This document shows, one piece after another, positions 45,867-54,734 of a DNA stretch of 64,000 bases (position 1 is the stretch's first letter; every line of letters begins with the position of its first letter). Made by a program: the position numbers and the translations under genes. The notes beneath the pieces were generated by a model. That model did no database searches. It was not told the origin of the DNA and saw only the letters and a list, made by a program, of their open reading frames with translations. This stretch comes from Endozoicomonas sp. G2_2 (lineage in GTDB: Bacteria > Pseudomonadota > Gammaproteobacteria > Nevskiales > Salinisphaeraceae): assembly GCF_017744135.1 (NCBI RefSeq), contig NZ_JAGHQU010000005.1:223542-287541 (forward strand), read 5' to 3'.

Positions 45867-46286
45867 CTAGTAGCCGCTCTGATTGGCCGGCTGATAACCG
45901 CCCTGATAGGTATTCTGGCGCTGCAGACAGTTGTTCAGTCGGTTGTTTTCCATGCGGCGCGCATTCCAGGCGCCCGCGCCGGCACCGGCCAGCGCGCCGA
46001 CACCCGTGGCGATATCGCGCCCGGAACCGCTGCCGAACTGGTTGCCCAGCAGACCGCCGGCGGCGCCGCCGATGACTGCTTGGCCGGCGGTGCTCGTTGC
46101 GCCCTTCACGGCGACGTTGCGGTCATCCGACTGGTAATAGCAGTCGTACTGACCGCCGGGCACGGCCTGGAAGATCGGGTCGACCTGCGGTTTCGGGTTG
46201 CTGGCGCAGCCGGTCACGAAGAACAGGCCGCTCAGCAACGCCGCGATCAGCGGTCGCCGACAGGCTTTGAAGATGTCTGATGTCAT
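45867..46286 (-). CDS. Outer-membrane lipoprotein with glycine-zipper domain
   Basis: The 139-residue protein has a lipoprotein signal with lipobox VTGC and a glycine-zipper 2TM domain GQAVIGGAAGGLLGNQFGSGSGRDIATGVGAL (split here only for description), then a polar tail with NNRLNNCLQRQNT and NQSGY. Related SlyB/Rick_17kDa-type proteins are outer-membrane lipoproteins. It is in the same direction as the PepSY gene, with 29 bp between. The start at 46286 follows GGGGACC. Confidence 0.8.
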   Translation of the reverse strand: MTSDIFKACRRPLIAALLSGLFFVTGCASNPKPQVDPIFQAVPGGQYDCYYQSDDRNVAVKGATSTAGQAVIGGAAGGLLGNQFGSGSGRDIATGVGALAGAGAGAWNARRMENNRLNNCLQRQNTYQGGYQPANQSGY

Positions 46287-46450
46287 GGCGTGGTCCCCGT
46301 AGCTATAGCGCAAACGCTAGGCCCGAAGCCCTGAACGTCTGCTTAATTCTGGTCCCCGGGTCGACGTGCGGTCGCGGCCATTCATGCCGTATTCACGCCC
46401 GTGAGCCGAGACTGTTGAAAAAGTGGGCATTGCCCGCGAGGAGGTCTGCC

Positions 46451-46999
46451 ATGTCGATGCACACACGCGCGCTGAAGCATTTCATCGGACTGTTCGTCAT
46501 TGTCTCGACCGCGCTGCTCGGCGCAGGCCCCGCACTGGCCGCCGACAACTCCGGCATCGTGATTATCGAGCAGCAGCAACGGTCGACGCCGTTCGGCAGT
46601 TACGACAGTCGTCGCCGGACACAGGTCTTCGGCCCGTCGAGCGGCTTTCGCTACGAAGAGTATCGAACCCCGGTGCAGCCGGTGTACCCGCAGTACCGGC
46701 ATCGCGGCCACCACCATGATGATCGTCGTCGCGGCGGTTATGCGTACGGGCCAAGCTATCGCGGGGATCGCCACGATGGCCGGCAGGGCCGCGTAATCGA
46801 ACGCTACGGGCCCGGCGCCTATGGGCGCTACGGTGCGCCCGCGGCGCCGCGGATCAACGGGTATGCCAACCCCTATCGTCATGATCACGATCGATATCGC
46901 GGCTCGTATCGCGATCGCCGTGATCACGGGCGCGCCATCGAGCGCCCCGAGCGCGCCATTCAGCCCGCCGAGCGGGCGATCGGGCGGGATCGGCGCTAA
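46451..46999 (+). CDS. Exported Tyr/Arg-rich low-complexity protein
   Basis: The 182-residue protein has a signal peptide (FIGLFVIVSTALLGAGPALA) and then a long low-complexity region with YGPSYRGDRHDGRQGRVIERYGPG-type repeats of RYG/YRG, HHHDDRRRGG and three ERPERA/AERAIGR units near the end. It may be an envelope or extracellular protein that binds metal or polysaccharide; I have no family. The ATG at 46451 follows GAGGAGG. Composition is unlike the neighbours. Confidence 0.7.
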   Translation: MSMHTRALKHFIGLFVIVSTALLGAGPALAADNSGIVIIEQQQRSTPFGSYDSRRRTQVFGPSSGFRYEEYRTPVQPVYPQYRHRGHHHDDRRRGGYAYGPSYRGDRHDGRQGRVIERYGPGAYGRYGAPAAPRINGYANPYRHDHDRYRGSYRDRRDHGRAIERPERAIQPAERAIGRDRR

Positions 47000-48111
47000 C
47001 GCTCCGGTGCCGGCGTGCCCGGCATGAGATTGCAGGCGCCGAGGGCGTCCTGCCAGCGTTGCGTATGGGCGTCGAGCGCCTTGCTCAGGCGGGCCCAAAC
47101 CCCCGTGTTTTCAGACAGCGTGTCGCGCCGATAGGCCGTAAACGTGGCCGGCAGCGTCGCCGTCTGTACCGCAATGAGCCGATCCGTGGCTTGTCGCCAC
47201 AGTCGCCCGGCGCGCACCAGATCGGCGAGATAGGGCTGCACGCGCTGGCCGTAGATATCCAGCAGGATGGTCCGCAGTATCTTTGCGCGTCGATTGGGGC
47301 GTTGATTGAAGCAAAGCGGACGGTCGGCGAGGCGGGCATCGATGAGCGCGGTGGCCTGTTCCAGTGCGCGGCTGGCCTCGGCCGCCGCGATCTGCAGTGC
47401 GCCGCCGTATTCGACCGTGTCGAGGGTTTCATAGGCTGAAGCGAGCGCCTCGCGTTCGACCGCCTGTCCGTCGCCTATGGCCGCGCTTCGATCGGCGAGC
47501 CGGGCCAGCGCCTGGCGGCTCGCCTGCCCGGCCAGCGTGGGCTGCAGGCCGGCATCACTGCCGGCGACGCTGAACAGGTGGGTCATCGGTTCGCTTGCCC
47601 AGGTGTTGTTCCAGAGCGTCGCGGCGCGACTGGCGCTCTTGCGCGCGATCAGCGTATCGAGGCGGTCGAGAAATTCCGGGTCGACGCCGTCCGCCTGGGC
47701 GCCGAGGCGCTGCCGGCAGTCCACCAGGCCGGCTAGCAGTTTCGATTCGTAGGCGAGCCGCGCCTGTGGCGGGGCGACGCGCCCGAGAATGCTGTTGCGC
47801 TTCGAGACCAGGTTCATCACGCCGCAGCGGTGCAACTGGAAGAAGCCGATCCAGCCGGTGCGCGGCGTATCCACCGGCTGTAGCAGCGTGCGACGGGCCG
47901 GATAGCCCACACGCGGCGCTGCCGGCGCGGCTGGGATGTCGCGGTCCAGCGTGCGGGCGAGTCGGCTCAGATAATCGTCGAAACGCGCGGTCGGGCTATC
48001 GCTCACGCCGCAGCCGCCGATACAGACCAGCAGCAGGAGCAATCCGGCCCGCGCGAGCCCTGCGATGGGCCGAAACCGTCTGGGCGCCGTGCGGCTCTCG
48101 TCAGTGCGCAT
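46996..48111 (-). CDS. DUF3080-family lipoprotein
   Basis: From the ATG at 48111 the protein is 371 residues with a lipoprotein signal (ARAGLLLLLVCIGGCG). The region FDDYLSRLARTLD after the signal, CGVMNLVSKRNSILGRV and CRQRLGAQ match the pattern of DUF3080 proteins, which are small envelope proteins of unknown function. A longer frame to 48162 exists. It is divergent from the AAA+ gene at 48161 with 49 bp between. The upstream TATCCT 5 bp before the start is a possible -10, so a leaderless or very short leader is possible. Confidence 0.65.
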   Translation of the reverse strand: MRTDESRTAPRRFRPIAGLARAGLLLLLVCIGGCGVSDSPTARFDDYLSRLARTLDRDIPAAPAAPRVGYPARRTLLQPVDTPRTGWIGFFQLHRCGVMNLVSKRNSILGRVAPPQARLAYESKLLAGLVDCRQRLGAQADGVDPEFLDRLDTLIARKSASRAATLWNNTWASEPMTHLFSVAGSDAGLQPTLAGQASRQALARLADRSAAIGDGQAVEREALASAYETLDTVEYGGALQIAAAEASRALEQATALIDARLADRPLCFNQRPNRRAKILRTILLDIYGQRVQPYLADLVRAGRLWRQATDRLIAVQTATLPATFTAYRRDTLSENTGVWARLSKALDAHTQRWQDALGACNLMPGTPAPER

Positions 48112-48160
48112 GGGGCAGGATACGATCGCCCAGGGGGCGCAGTTGCCGGGAGTAAACGCC

Positions 48161-49453
48161 ATGTTCGGCGCTCGAAAGAATAATCAGATCGACAGCGCCA
48201 GACCGGCGCGGCGCCGGGTGGCGGTGCATGTGGAATCGCGTCTGGCGCAGAACGAGGCGATTCAGGAGCGCATCGTCGATGCCGTCGCGCCGCGGGCCTG
48301 TACGCCGCTGGTCGCGCCGGTCGGGCAGGTGCCCGATGTCGATGCCGTGTTTGCGCTTTATCCCGATCTCGAAACGCTGGATGCGCTCGCCCGCGCCGTG
48401 CGCGCTCAGCGCGAAAGGCGCGACGACGGGCTGCCGGTTCTGGTGGTCGGCCTGTCGCCGGACCATCTCACGGCCTTTGGCGGCTGGCTGGCCCGCGCCG
48501 CGCGTGACGATGCGGTTCATGGCCTGCGCCTGCTGGTCGATCGCGACCCGAGTGTGGTGATCTCGCGGCTCGAGGCATATCTCGAGCCGGTATACGAGAC
48601 CAACATCATCGCCATGCCGGTATCGGTGGAAGTCGAGACGCGCGAGTACAAGTATTTCTTCTGCCTGAGTCCGGAGTTGCGCGGGCTGCTCAACTATCTT
48701 ACCGAGCTGGCGGAAAACAACGTCGAGCGCATCTATCTGCTCGGCGGGCCGGGCGCGGGCAAGACATCGCTCGCGTACTACTACTACCTCTGCCGGCAGC
48801 GGGGAAATTTCGTCACCGTGAACCTGTCGGCCGAGTCTACCGACGACAAGGCAGCGATGAAGTCGCTGCTGTGTGGCCATGTCTCGGGCGCGTTTGCCGG
48901 TGCGGGTTCGCGTACCGGCGCCTTTTCGCACGCGCGCGAGGGTGTGTGCTTTCTGGACGAGTCCCACGGCGTGTCGGGTTCGGTGATGGAAGTGCTCGAT
49001 TCGGGCCAGTATCTGCCTTATGGCGCCTCCGCCAAGCGGCCGCTGGAATGCGCGCTCGTGTTCGCATCCAACCGCAACTGGGAGACGTTGATCTCGGCGG
49101 TTAACATGGACGAGCACGCGCGCCTCGCGGCGCAGGTGCTGCATCTGCCCGATCTGGCCGTGCGGCGCGAGGATCTCGTCGCCGTGCTGGCGGTCACGCT
49201 CGACAACATGCGTCGCCGCGCGACCACCTGGCAGGCGCCGGCCGGCCTCACGCATGCCGCGTGGCAGGCGGTATGCAACTGCCCGTGGCGCGGCAACACC
49301 CGGGCGTTGATCCGCGTGATCGAGACCGCCTTCGTCACCGCAGCCACGCGACGCGCGCCGTTGATCGAGCGCGACGCCATCGACGACGCGCTGGCCCTGT
49401 GGGAGCCGGAAACCCACGCCAGCCACGGGCTATACACGATCGGCGGGCGATAG
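48161..49453 (+). CDS. Atypical sigma-54-activator-like AAA+ ATPase without HTH
   Basis: The 430-residue protein has an N-terminal domain (about 1-165) of unknown type. The ATPase has Walker A GGPGAGKT (195-202), GAFAGA (243-248, in place of GAFTGA), Walker B VCFLDES (262-268), and a later RGNTRALIRVIET that resembles the activator second region. Family members use the GAFTGA loop to remodel sigma-54 RNA polymerase. The C-terminus ends shortly after with no recognisable helix-turn-helix. It may work from solution or by partner binding, or no longer contact sigma-54. Start ATG follows GGGAG. Confidence 0.75.
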   Translation: MFGARKNNQIDSARPARRRVAVHVESRLAQNEAIQERIVDAVAPRACTPLVAPVGQVPDVDAVFALYPDLETLDALARAVRAQRERRDDGLPVLVVGLSPDHLTAFGGWLARAARDDAVHGLRLLVDRDPSVVISRLEAYLEPVYETNIIAMPVSVEVETREYKYFFCLSPELRGLLNYLTELAENNVERIYLLGGPGAGKTSLAYYYYLCRQRGNFVTVNLSAESTDDKAAMKSLLCGHVSGAFAGAGSRTGAFSHAREGVCFLDESHGVSGSVMEVLDSGQYLPYGASAKRPLECALVFASNRNWETLISAVNMDEHARLAAQVLHLPDLAVRREDLVAVLAVTLDNMRRRATTWQAPAGLTHAAWQAVCNCPWRGNTRALIRVIETAFVTAATRRAPLIERDAIDDALALWEPETHASHGLYTIGGR

Positions 49454-49517
49454 CGCCTGGCCGGTCACGGCCGAACCACAACACCGGCGCGCGGATGTAT
49501 CGCCGGAAACGACGCGC

Positions 49518-49523
49518 TATGCT
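49518..49523 (+). promoter_or_regulatory. -10-like TATGCT placed for a leaderless transcript
   Basis: TATGCT ends 6 nt before the ATG at 49530 of the flavin oxidoreductase gene. No Shine-Dalgarno sequence can fit. One of four such placements in the window. Confidence 0.3.
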
Positions 49524-49529
49524 GGCCCG

Positions 49530-50885
49530 ATGCAAGCACATCCCGACGACAAACCCGCGCCGAGCGACCATGCGCTCGGTGATCTGCGTACCCCGCTGAC
49601 GCTGCCCTGCGGCCAGCAACTGCCCAACCGTGTCGCCAAGGCAGCGATGACCGAGGGTCTGTCGGATGCGGGCATGAACGCCACGCCGGCGTTGGAAACG
49701 CTCTACCGGCGCTGGTCGCGCGGCGGCGCCGGCCTGCTGATCACCGGCAACGTTCAGATCGACCGCTGGGATCTTGAACGCCCGGGCAATGTCGTCATCG
49801 ACGGCGACGCCGATCAGGCTGCGCTTACGCGCTGGGCCGCGGCAGCCAGGGAGGGTGGCAACCGGGTCTGGATGCAGCTGTCGCACGCCGGGCGGCAGGC
49901 ACCGCTGTACTGCACGCCGCGACCGGTCGCGCCCTCGGCGGTCGGCCTCAAGCTGCTCGGCGCCTATCGCACGCCGCGCGCGCTCACGCGCCAAGGCATC
50001 GAGTCCGTGATCGAGCGCTTCGTGCATGCCGCCACGGTGGCACGCGATGCCGGCTTCGACGGGGTTCAGGTGCACGGCGCGCATGGTTATCTGCTCAGCG
50101 AATTCCTCTCGCCGGTGACCAACCGCCGCAGCGACGACTATGGCGGCAGTCTGGAAAACCGGGCGAGGCTGCTGCTCGAGGTGGTGCGTGCGGTGCGTGA
50201 CGCGGTCGGGCCGGACTTTGCCGTTGGCGTGAAGCTCAATTCGGCCGATTTTCAGAAGGGCGGATTCACCAACGACGAATGTCTACAGGTCGTGCGCTGG
50301 CTCAACGATTGTCATATCGATCTGCTGGAAATCTCCGGCGGCAGCTATGAGCAGCCGCGCCTGCTCGGCCATTCCGGCGATGCCGCCCAGGCCCAGGACG
50401 ATCGGCGAGAAAGCACGAAGCAGCGCGAAGCCTATTTCATGACGTACGCCGCACTGATTCGCGAGGCGGCGACGATGCCGCTGATGGTGACCGGGGGTTT
50501 TCGTTCCCGCGACGCGATGGTCGATGCGCTGGCCAGTGGCGACACCGACGTGATCGGCCTGGGTCGACCGCTGTGTGTCGATCCGGCGTTCGCGCAGCGC
50601 CTGTTCGAGCGGACCACCGAGCGCGCGGAGGACCCCGGCGCCGATCTGGCCTACGGGGCGGGAAAACTCGGGCCGCGGTCGTCCGTATCCGCGCTGCGTT
50701 TTCTCAACATCTTCTCGCAGATGGGCTGGTACTACGTCCAGCTCATGCGGATGGGGCGGGGTCTGGAGCCGGACTGGAAGATGCCGCTATGGAAGGGCCT
50801 GTTGGGCCACGTGAAGGCCGAACTCGCTGCCGCGCGCCGTATCCGGCCCTTCCAGAAGAAGGCGCAGACGCTCGACGCGGAATGA
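49530..50885 (+). CDS. NADH:flavin oxidoreductase, Old Yellow Enzyme family
   Basis: The 451-residue protein has the TIM barrel of the OYE family: LPNRVAKAAMTEGLSD, QLSHAGRQ (FMN), DGVQVHGAHGYLLSEFLSPVTNRRSDDYGGSLENRARLL (split only in description: VHGAHGYL, FLSPVTN, DDYGGS) and VTGGFRSRDAM. It reduces activated alkenes with NAD(P)H and FMN. A C-terminal extension (about 390-451) goes beyond the classic 350 residues and includes LGPRSSVSALRFLNIFSQMGW. Substrate unknown. Confidence 0.9.
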   Translation: MQAHPDDKPAPSDHALGDLRTPLTLPCGQQLPNRVAKAAMTEGLSDAGMNATPALETLYRRWSRGGAGLLITGNVQIDRWDLERPGNVVIDGDADQAALTRWAAAAREGGNRVWMQLSHAGRQAPLYCTPRPVAPSAVGLKLLGAYRTPRALTRQGIESVIERFVHAATVARDAGFDGVQVHGAHGYLLSEFLSPVTNRRSDDYGGSLENRARLLLEVVRAVRDAVGPDFAVGVKLNSADFQKGGFTNDECLQVVRWLNDCHIDLLEISGGSYEQPRLLGHSGDAAQAQDDRRESTKQREAYFMTYAALIREAATMPLMVTGGFRSRDAMVDALASGDTDVIGLGRPLCVDPAFAQRLFERTTERAEDPGADLAYGAGKLGPRSSVSALRFLNIFSQMGWYYVQLMRMGRGLEPDWKMPLWKGLLGHVKAELAAARRIRPFQKKAQTLDAE

Positions 50886-50900
50886 TGCCGCGCCGGTGTT

Positions 50901-51227
50901 CTAGCTGAAGACCGCGATCCCGAGCAGAAGCACGCCCAGCGTGTTGATCGCGCCGTGGCCGAGAATGAGCAGGCGCGGCGGCGCGCTGTGTTTCCAGACG
51001 AGGCCGAACAGCACCGCGCCCGCACCAAAGCCCACCGCCAGCAGCGCAAACGCGCTCCAGACCAGCGTGCCCGGCACGATCAATGCGCCGATGAGCAGGC
51101 ACAGCAGGCCGAGGCCCGCGATCGCGCCGTGACCCATCCGCAGCGGCGCGGTGGCACCATCGAGCACCGCCATCGCGGCGCCGCCCAGCGCGGCGATCAG
51201 CAGTAGCCAGAAGGCGACGACCAGCAT
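50901..51227 (-). CDS. Small membrane protein with four helices
   Basis: The 108-residue protein is mostly hydrophobic, with about four predicted membrane helices (VAFWLLLIAALGGAAMAVL, AIAGLGLLCLLIGALIV, AFALLAVGFGAGAVLFGLV, LGVLLLGIAVFS). Two GHGAI repeats (at RMGHGAIAG and ILGHGAINT) suggest an internal duplication. It is 3 bp from the BON lipoprotein gene, upstream on the - strand, so they are co-transcribed. Function unknown. Confidence 0.7.
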   Translation of the reverse strand: MLVVAFWLLLIAALGGAAMAVLDGATAPLRMGHGAIAGLGLLCLLIGALIVPGTLVWSAFALLAVGFGAGAVLFGLVWKHSAPPRLLILGHGAINTLGVLLLGIAVFS

Positions 51228-51230
51228 GGT

Positions 51231-51956
51231 CTAGCTCTCGCCGGTCTGCGGTTCGGCCGGCGCGGCGGGCTTGTCCTCGGCGGCGTTATCGCCGGCTTCG
51301 GCGTCGTCGCCGCCGTCATCGCCCTGCGGCTGCGGCTTCTTTTCGGACTGGGTCGGCTTGTCGCCCGCCGCTTTCTTCGGCGGCTGGGCGTTCTGTTCCG
51401 GCGTTTTCTGCTGCGCGTCGTTCGAGGGCTTTTCGGTCTTGCTGGCGGCTGCCGGGGCGCTCGTCTTGCCGTCCGCGACTTCCAGCTCGTCGACGACGTC
51501 CTGCACGCCGGCCTGCGAGCGCGCCAGCTTGATCGCACGCTTGCGCGTCTCGTCGTCCGGCACGTTGCCGGTGAGCGTGACGACGCGGTTCTTGACGCCG
51601 ACCGAGATAGCCGCCTTGTCAAATTCCTTCTTGTCCAGCACCTCGCGCTGGATCGTACGGAACAGCACTTCGTCGTTGACCGTCTTGTTCACGGCCTGGG
51701 AAGCGGCTTCGACCTTCTTGCGCGCTTCCTGGAGCTTGGCTTCAGCCTCGTTGAGATTGGCCTGCAGCTCGCTGAGCTCTTCTTTCTTGTCGTTGACCTT
51801 TTCCTGGGCCTCGTTACGCGATTCGCGGCTCTCGTTGAGTTTTTCGACCGCGTTGTCGTACTTCTCCTGCGGCGTTTCCGAACAGCCGGACAGGGTGGCG
51901 AGGCCCAGCGCGAGGGCGACAAGCAGGGCGGCAGGGCGAAGCGAGGTGTTGATCAT
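51231..51956 (-). CDS. BON-domain lipoprotein with coiled coil
   Basis: The 241-residue protein has a lipoprotein signal (lipobox LSGC), an extended charged coiled coil (about 28-95; EKLNESRESRNEAQEKVND, KLQEARKKVEAA), a single BON domain (about 100-160; RVVTLTGNVPDDETRKRAIKLARS) and a Pro/Lys/Asp-rich tail of about 80 residues (PAAPAEPQTGES). BON domains attach to membranes or lipids. A stress or envelope-support role is likely. It could be called an OsmY-like lipoprotein, though the coiled coil and tail are unusual. Confidence 0.82.
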   Translation of the reverse strand: MINTSLRPAALLVALALGLATLSGCSETPQEKYDNAVEKLNESRESRNEAQEKVNDKKEELSELQANLNEAEAKLQEARKKVEAASQAVNKTVNDEVLFRTIQREVLDKKEFDKAAISVGVKNRVVTLTGNVPDDETRKRAIKLARSQAGVQDVVDELEVADGKTSAPAAASKTEKPSNDAQQKTPEQNAQPPKKAAGDKPTQSEKKPQPQGDDGGDDAEAGDNAAEDKPAAPAEPQTGES

Positions 51957-52040
51957 CGAAGCCTGGAAAGGTGATAAACCGATGCAATCGAAAATAACAC
52001 GTTTCGATCCGCGATCTGCAGGGCGTATCGCGACGTGCTT

Positions 52041-52046
52041 TAGAAT
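52041..52046 (+). promoter_or_regulatory. -10-like TAGAAT placed for a leaderless dusB transcript
   Basis: TAGAAT ends 8 nt before the dusB ATG at 52055, the right distance for transcription to start at or near the start codon. No Shine-Dalgarno sequence is present. Confidence 0.35.
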
Positions 52047-52054
52047 ACGCCGCC

Positions 52055-53068
52055 ATGCGTATCGCCGGTTTCCAGTTCGATCCGGGCCTCGCGGCCGCGC
52101 CTATGGCGGGCGTGACCGACCGTGTCTTTCGCCAGCTCTGCCGGAGTCTGGGCGCACGCGCGACGACCGCCGAGATGGTGTCGGCGCGCCCGGAGCTGCG
52201 CGCCACGCGCAAGTCGCGGCTACGGCTCGACCACGACGGCGAGCCGACGCCGCGCATCGTGCAGATCGCCGGTGGCGATGTCGCCGATCTGGTGCATGCG
52301 GCACGGGTCAATGCCGACGAAGGCGCCGATATCATCGACATCAATATGGGCTGTCCGGCCAAGAAGGTTTGCCGCAAGGCTGCCGGCTCGGCCCTGATGG
52401 CCGATTACGACCGGGTGGCCGCGATTCTGGATGGCGTCGCGGCCGCGGTCGATGTGCCGGTCACGCTGAAGATGCGCACCGGCGTCAGCGCAGACCGGCG
52501 CAACGCCGTGGCGATCGCGCGGCGCGCCGAACAGGCGGGCATCGCAGCGGTCGCGGTGCACGGGCGAACGCGCGACCAGCACTACAAGGGCGTGGCCGAG
52601 TACGACACCATCGCAGCGGTCAAGCGCGCGGTTTCGATCCCGGTCTGGGCAAACGGCGATATCGACTCGCCCGCGAAGGCGCGACACGTGCTTTCGGTGA
52701 CGGGCGCCGACGGCCTGATGATCGGGCGTGCCGCCTGCCGACGGCCCTGGCTGTTCCGGGATATCGCTATCGAACGGGCGACCGGGCGGGCGCCGGCGCC
52801 ACCGACGCTGGCCGACGAGCGTGAAATTCTGCTCGCGCTCGTCGAGCAGCTGCACGACTTCTACGGCGAGCAGCAGGGCGTGCGCGTTGCGCGCAAGCAT
52901 CTGGCCTGGCTGCACGAACGCCGGCCCGCACGGCCGGCGCTCTACATGGACATGGTCCAGGCCGACACCGCGGCGCGTCAGCTGCGCCTGCTCGACTGCT
53001 ATTTCGACGCCGCGCACGACGCCGAGGCGATGCGCGGCCCGGGCAGCAGCGCCCGCGCGGCTGCCTAG
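52055..53068 (+). CDS. dusB: tRNA-dihydrouridine synthase B
   Basis: The 337-residue flavoprotein has PMAGVTDRVFRQLCR near the start, INMGCPAKKVCRKAAGSALM with the catalytic Cys, VHGRTRDQHYKGVAEY, and WANGDIDSP and GADGLMIGRAA for FMN binding. The DusB motif set fits better than DusA or DusC. It reduces uridine 17 in tRNAs. In many gammaproteobacteria dusB is followed by fis; here the next gene is convergent YIP1 and no fis is seen. Its start appears leaderless. Confidence 0.93.
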   Translation: MRIAGFQFDPGLAAAPMAGVTDRVFRQLCRSLGARATTAEMVSARPELRATRKSRLRLDHDGEPTPRIVQIAGGDVADLVHAARVNADEGADIIDINMGCPAKKVCRKAAGSALMADYDRVAAILDGVAAAVDVPVTLKMRTGVSADRRNAVAIARRAEQAGIAAVAVHGRTRDQHYKGVAEYDTIAAVKRAVSIPVWANGDIDSPAKARHVLSVTGADGLMIGRAACRRPWLFRDIAIERATGRAPAPPTLADEREILLALVEQLHDFYGEQQGVRVARKHLAWLHERRPARPALYMDMVQADTAARQLRLLDCYFDAAHDAEAMRGPGSSARAAA

Positions 53069-53079
53069 CCCGGTACGCC

Positions 53080-53631
53080 CTAGACCGCGGGCGCCGGCGA
53101 CGGCCCGCCCATGCCCAGGCTCGCGGCGCCGCCCAGCAGCGCCAGGATGAGCAGCTGCGCCAGCCAGCCGATCAGGCAGACGCCGATGGCGCGCCCGGTG
53201 CTGTTGTAATCCAGCGCCTGGCGTACGGCCACCACCATGGTCGCCAGCATCCAGACATAGACGACCAGCAGTAGGATCGGCCCCAGCACGGGAATGAAGC
53301 CGAACACGCGCAGCAGCCCCGGCGCAGCCGCGAAACCGAGCGTGCGCAACAGCTGGCCGACGTCGGCCTCGGTCTGTGCCTCGGGCAGCAGTTTGGTGCC
53401 CACCGCCCAGATGATTGCTGCCCAGATCAGCCAGCCGAGCAGCGAGGCGATGGCGGTCAAAAACAGCGCGCCGATGCTGCCGCCACCGAGCGCGCCGATA
53501 CCCGCCGCCAGCGCGGCAAGCACGACCACGATCGCGGCCTGGCCGGTGGCGCTCTTGTCGTGTTCGACTTCCTCGTAGGTCGGCACCTGCAGTTTCGCGG
53601 CGCCGATCATCCGTTGGGTAAAGCTTTGCAT
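53080..53631 (-). CDS. YIP1-family membrane protein
   Basis: The 183-residue protein has about five membrane helices (AAIVVVLAALAAGIGAL, LFLTAIASLLGWLIWAAIIW, LLRVFGFIPVLGPILLLVVYVWMLATMVVAV, IGVCLIGWLAQLLILALLG) and the YIP1-type arrangement with a hydrophilic N-terminal segment. Its function in bacteria is unclear. It is convergent with dusB and ends 11 bp from its stop. The start ATG at 53631 follows no strong Shine-Dalgarno. Confidence 0.75.
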   Translation of the reverse strand: MQSFTQRMIGAAKLQVPTYEEVEHDKSATGQAAIVVVLAALAAGIGALGGGSIGALFLTAIASLLGWLIWAAIIWAVGTKLLPEAQTEADVGQLLRTLGFAAAPGLLRVFGFIPVLGPILLLVVYVWMLATMVVAVRQALDYNSTGRAIGVCLIGWLAQLLILALLGGAASLGMGGPSPAPAV

Positions 53632-53769
53632 GGGGGACTCGCGGGTTCGTTTCGTGTTCGATATTGCTGCAAAGCCGCGACGCTGGCCAGCCCCCGCGCC
53701 CGCGCGCGACGCGTCGATTGCGCTGGACTCGGGCGGCCACTACGCTAGCCGCAACCGCTTTCTGCACGG

Positions 53770-54684
53770 ATGACCATTCTGCGCGCGCTACTGCTGATCA
53801 ACCGCGAATCCCGCCAGGGCGAAGCCAACGCACAGGCGGCCCGCGACGCGCTGGAAGCGCTCGACGTCGAGGTCACGCTCGGCCAGTTCGAGCAGCCCGA
53901 GGACGTGCCGGCCGAGATCGAGCACCACGCGCCGGCGGTGGACGTCATCGTGCTTGGCGGCGGCGATGGCACGCTCAATCTCGCCGCGGCATCGGTGATG
54001 CGCGCGGGCAAGGCCATGGGCGTGCTGCCGCTGGGCACCGCCAACGATTTCGCGCGCACGCTGCTCATCCCGACCGAACTCGAGGCGGCCTGCCGGAACG
54101 TGGTCGAAGGCGTCACCCACAGCGTCGATCTGGGCCAGTGCAACGACGTGTATTTCGTCAACGTCGCAAGCATCGGCCTGGCCGTGCGCGCCTGCGAATA
54201 TCGGTCTGACGCGGCCAAGCGCTGGCTCGGTTCGCTGGGTTATGCGAGCAACGTCTTCTCGGCCTATCGCGATACCGAGCCCTTCTACGCCACGGTGCGC
54301 TTCGGCGACGAGACCCATCAGCTGCGTTCCATACAGCTGGCGGTCGGCAACGGTCGTTATTTTGGCGGCGGCCTGGCCGTGGCCAACGACGCGGCGCTCG
54401 ACGACGGTCGCCTCGATCTTTACAGCCTCAAGCCGCAGTCGCTGGCCCGTCTGGTGGGCATGCTGCCGGCGCTGGTGCGCGGGCCGGACAAGTCGGTCCA
54501 GGGCGTGCAACTGTTCGAGGGCACCACGTTCGAGATCACCACCGACCGGCCCATGCCGGTCAATACCGATGGCGAGATCCTGACCGAGACCCCGGCGAGC
54601 TTCCGTGTGCTGCCCGGCGCGTTGCAGGTCAAGGTGCCGCAGGCTTACGTCGATCGGTATGGCCGCAACCGCGACGTCGCCTGA
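53770..54684 (+). CDS. YegS/DAGK-family lipid kinase
   Basis: The 304-residue protein has the diacylglycerol kinase catalytic motifs VLGGGDGTLN (about 58-67) and LPLGTANDFAR (about 88-98), and a C-terminal domain with VGNGRYFGGGLAV and NTDGEILTETP. YegS-type kinases phosphorylate lipids such as phosphatidylglycerol; the exact substrate is unknown. The start ATG at 53770 follows no clear Shine-Dalgarno. It lies 50 bp before the acetyl-CoA hydrolase gene, in the same direction. Confidence 0.9.
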   Translation: MTILRALLLINRESRQGEANAQAARDALEALDVEVTLGQFEQPEDVPAEIEHHAPAVDVIVLGGGDGTLNLAAASVMRAGKAMGVLPLGTANDFARTLLIPTELEAACRNVVEGVTHSVDLGQCNDVYFVNVASIGLAVRACEYRSDAAKRWLGSLGYASNVFSAYRDTEPFYATVRFGDETHQLRSIQLAVGNGRYFGGGLAVANDAALDDGRLDLYSLKPQSLARLVGMLPALVRGPDKSVQGVQLFEGTTFEITTDRPMPVNTDGEILTETPASFRVLPGALQVKVPQAYVDRYGRNRDVA

Positions 54685-54734
54685 AGCCGAGGGCGCCATG
54701 ACCGGCTGTCGGCACGCACATCAGGACACATCGC

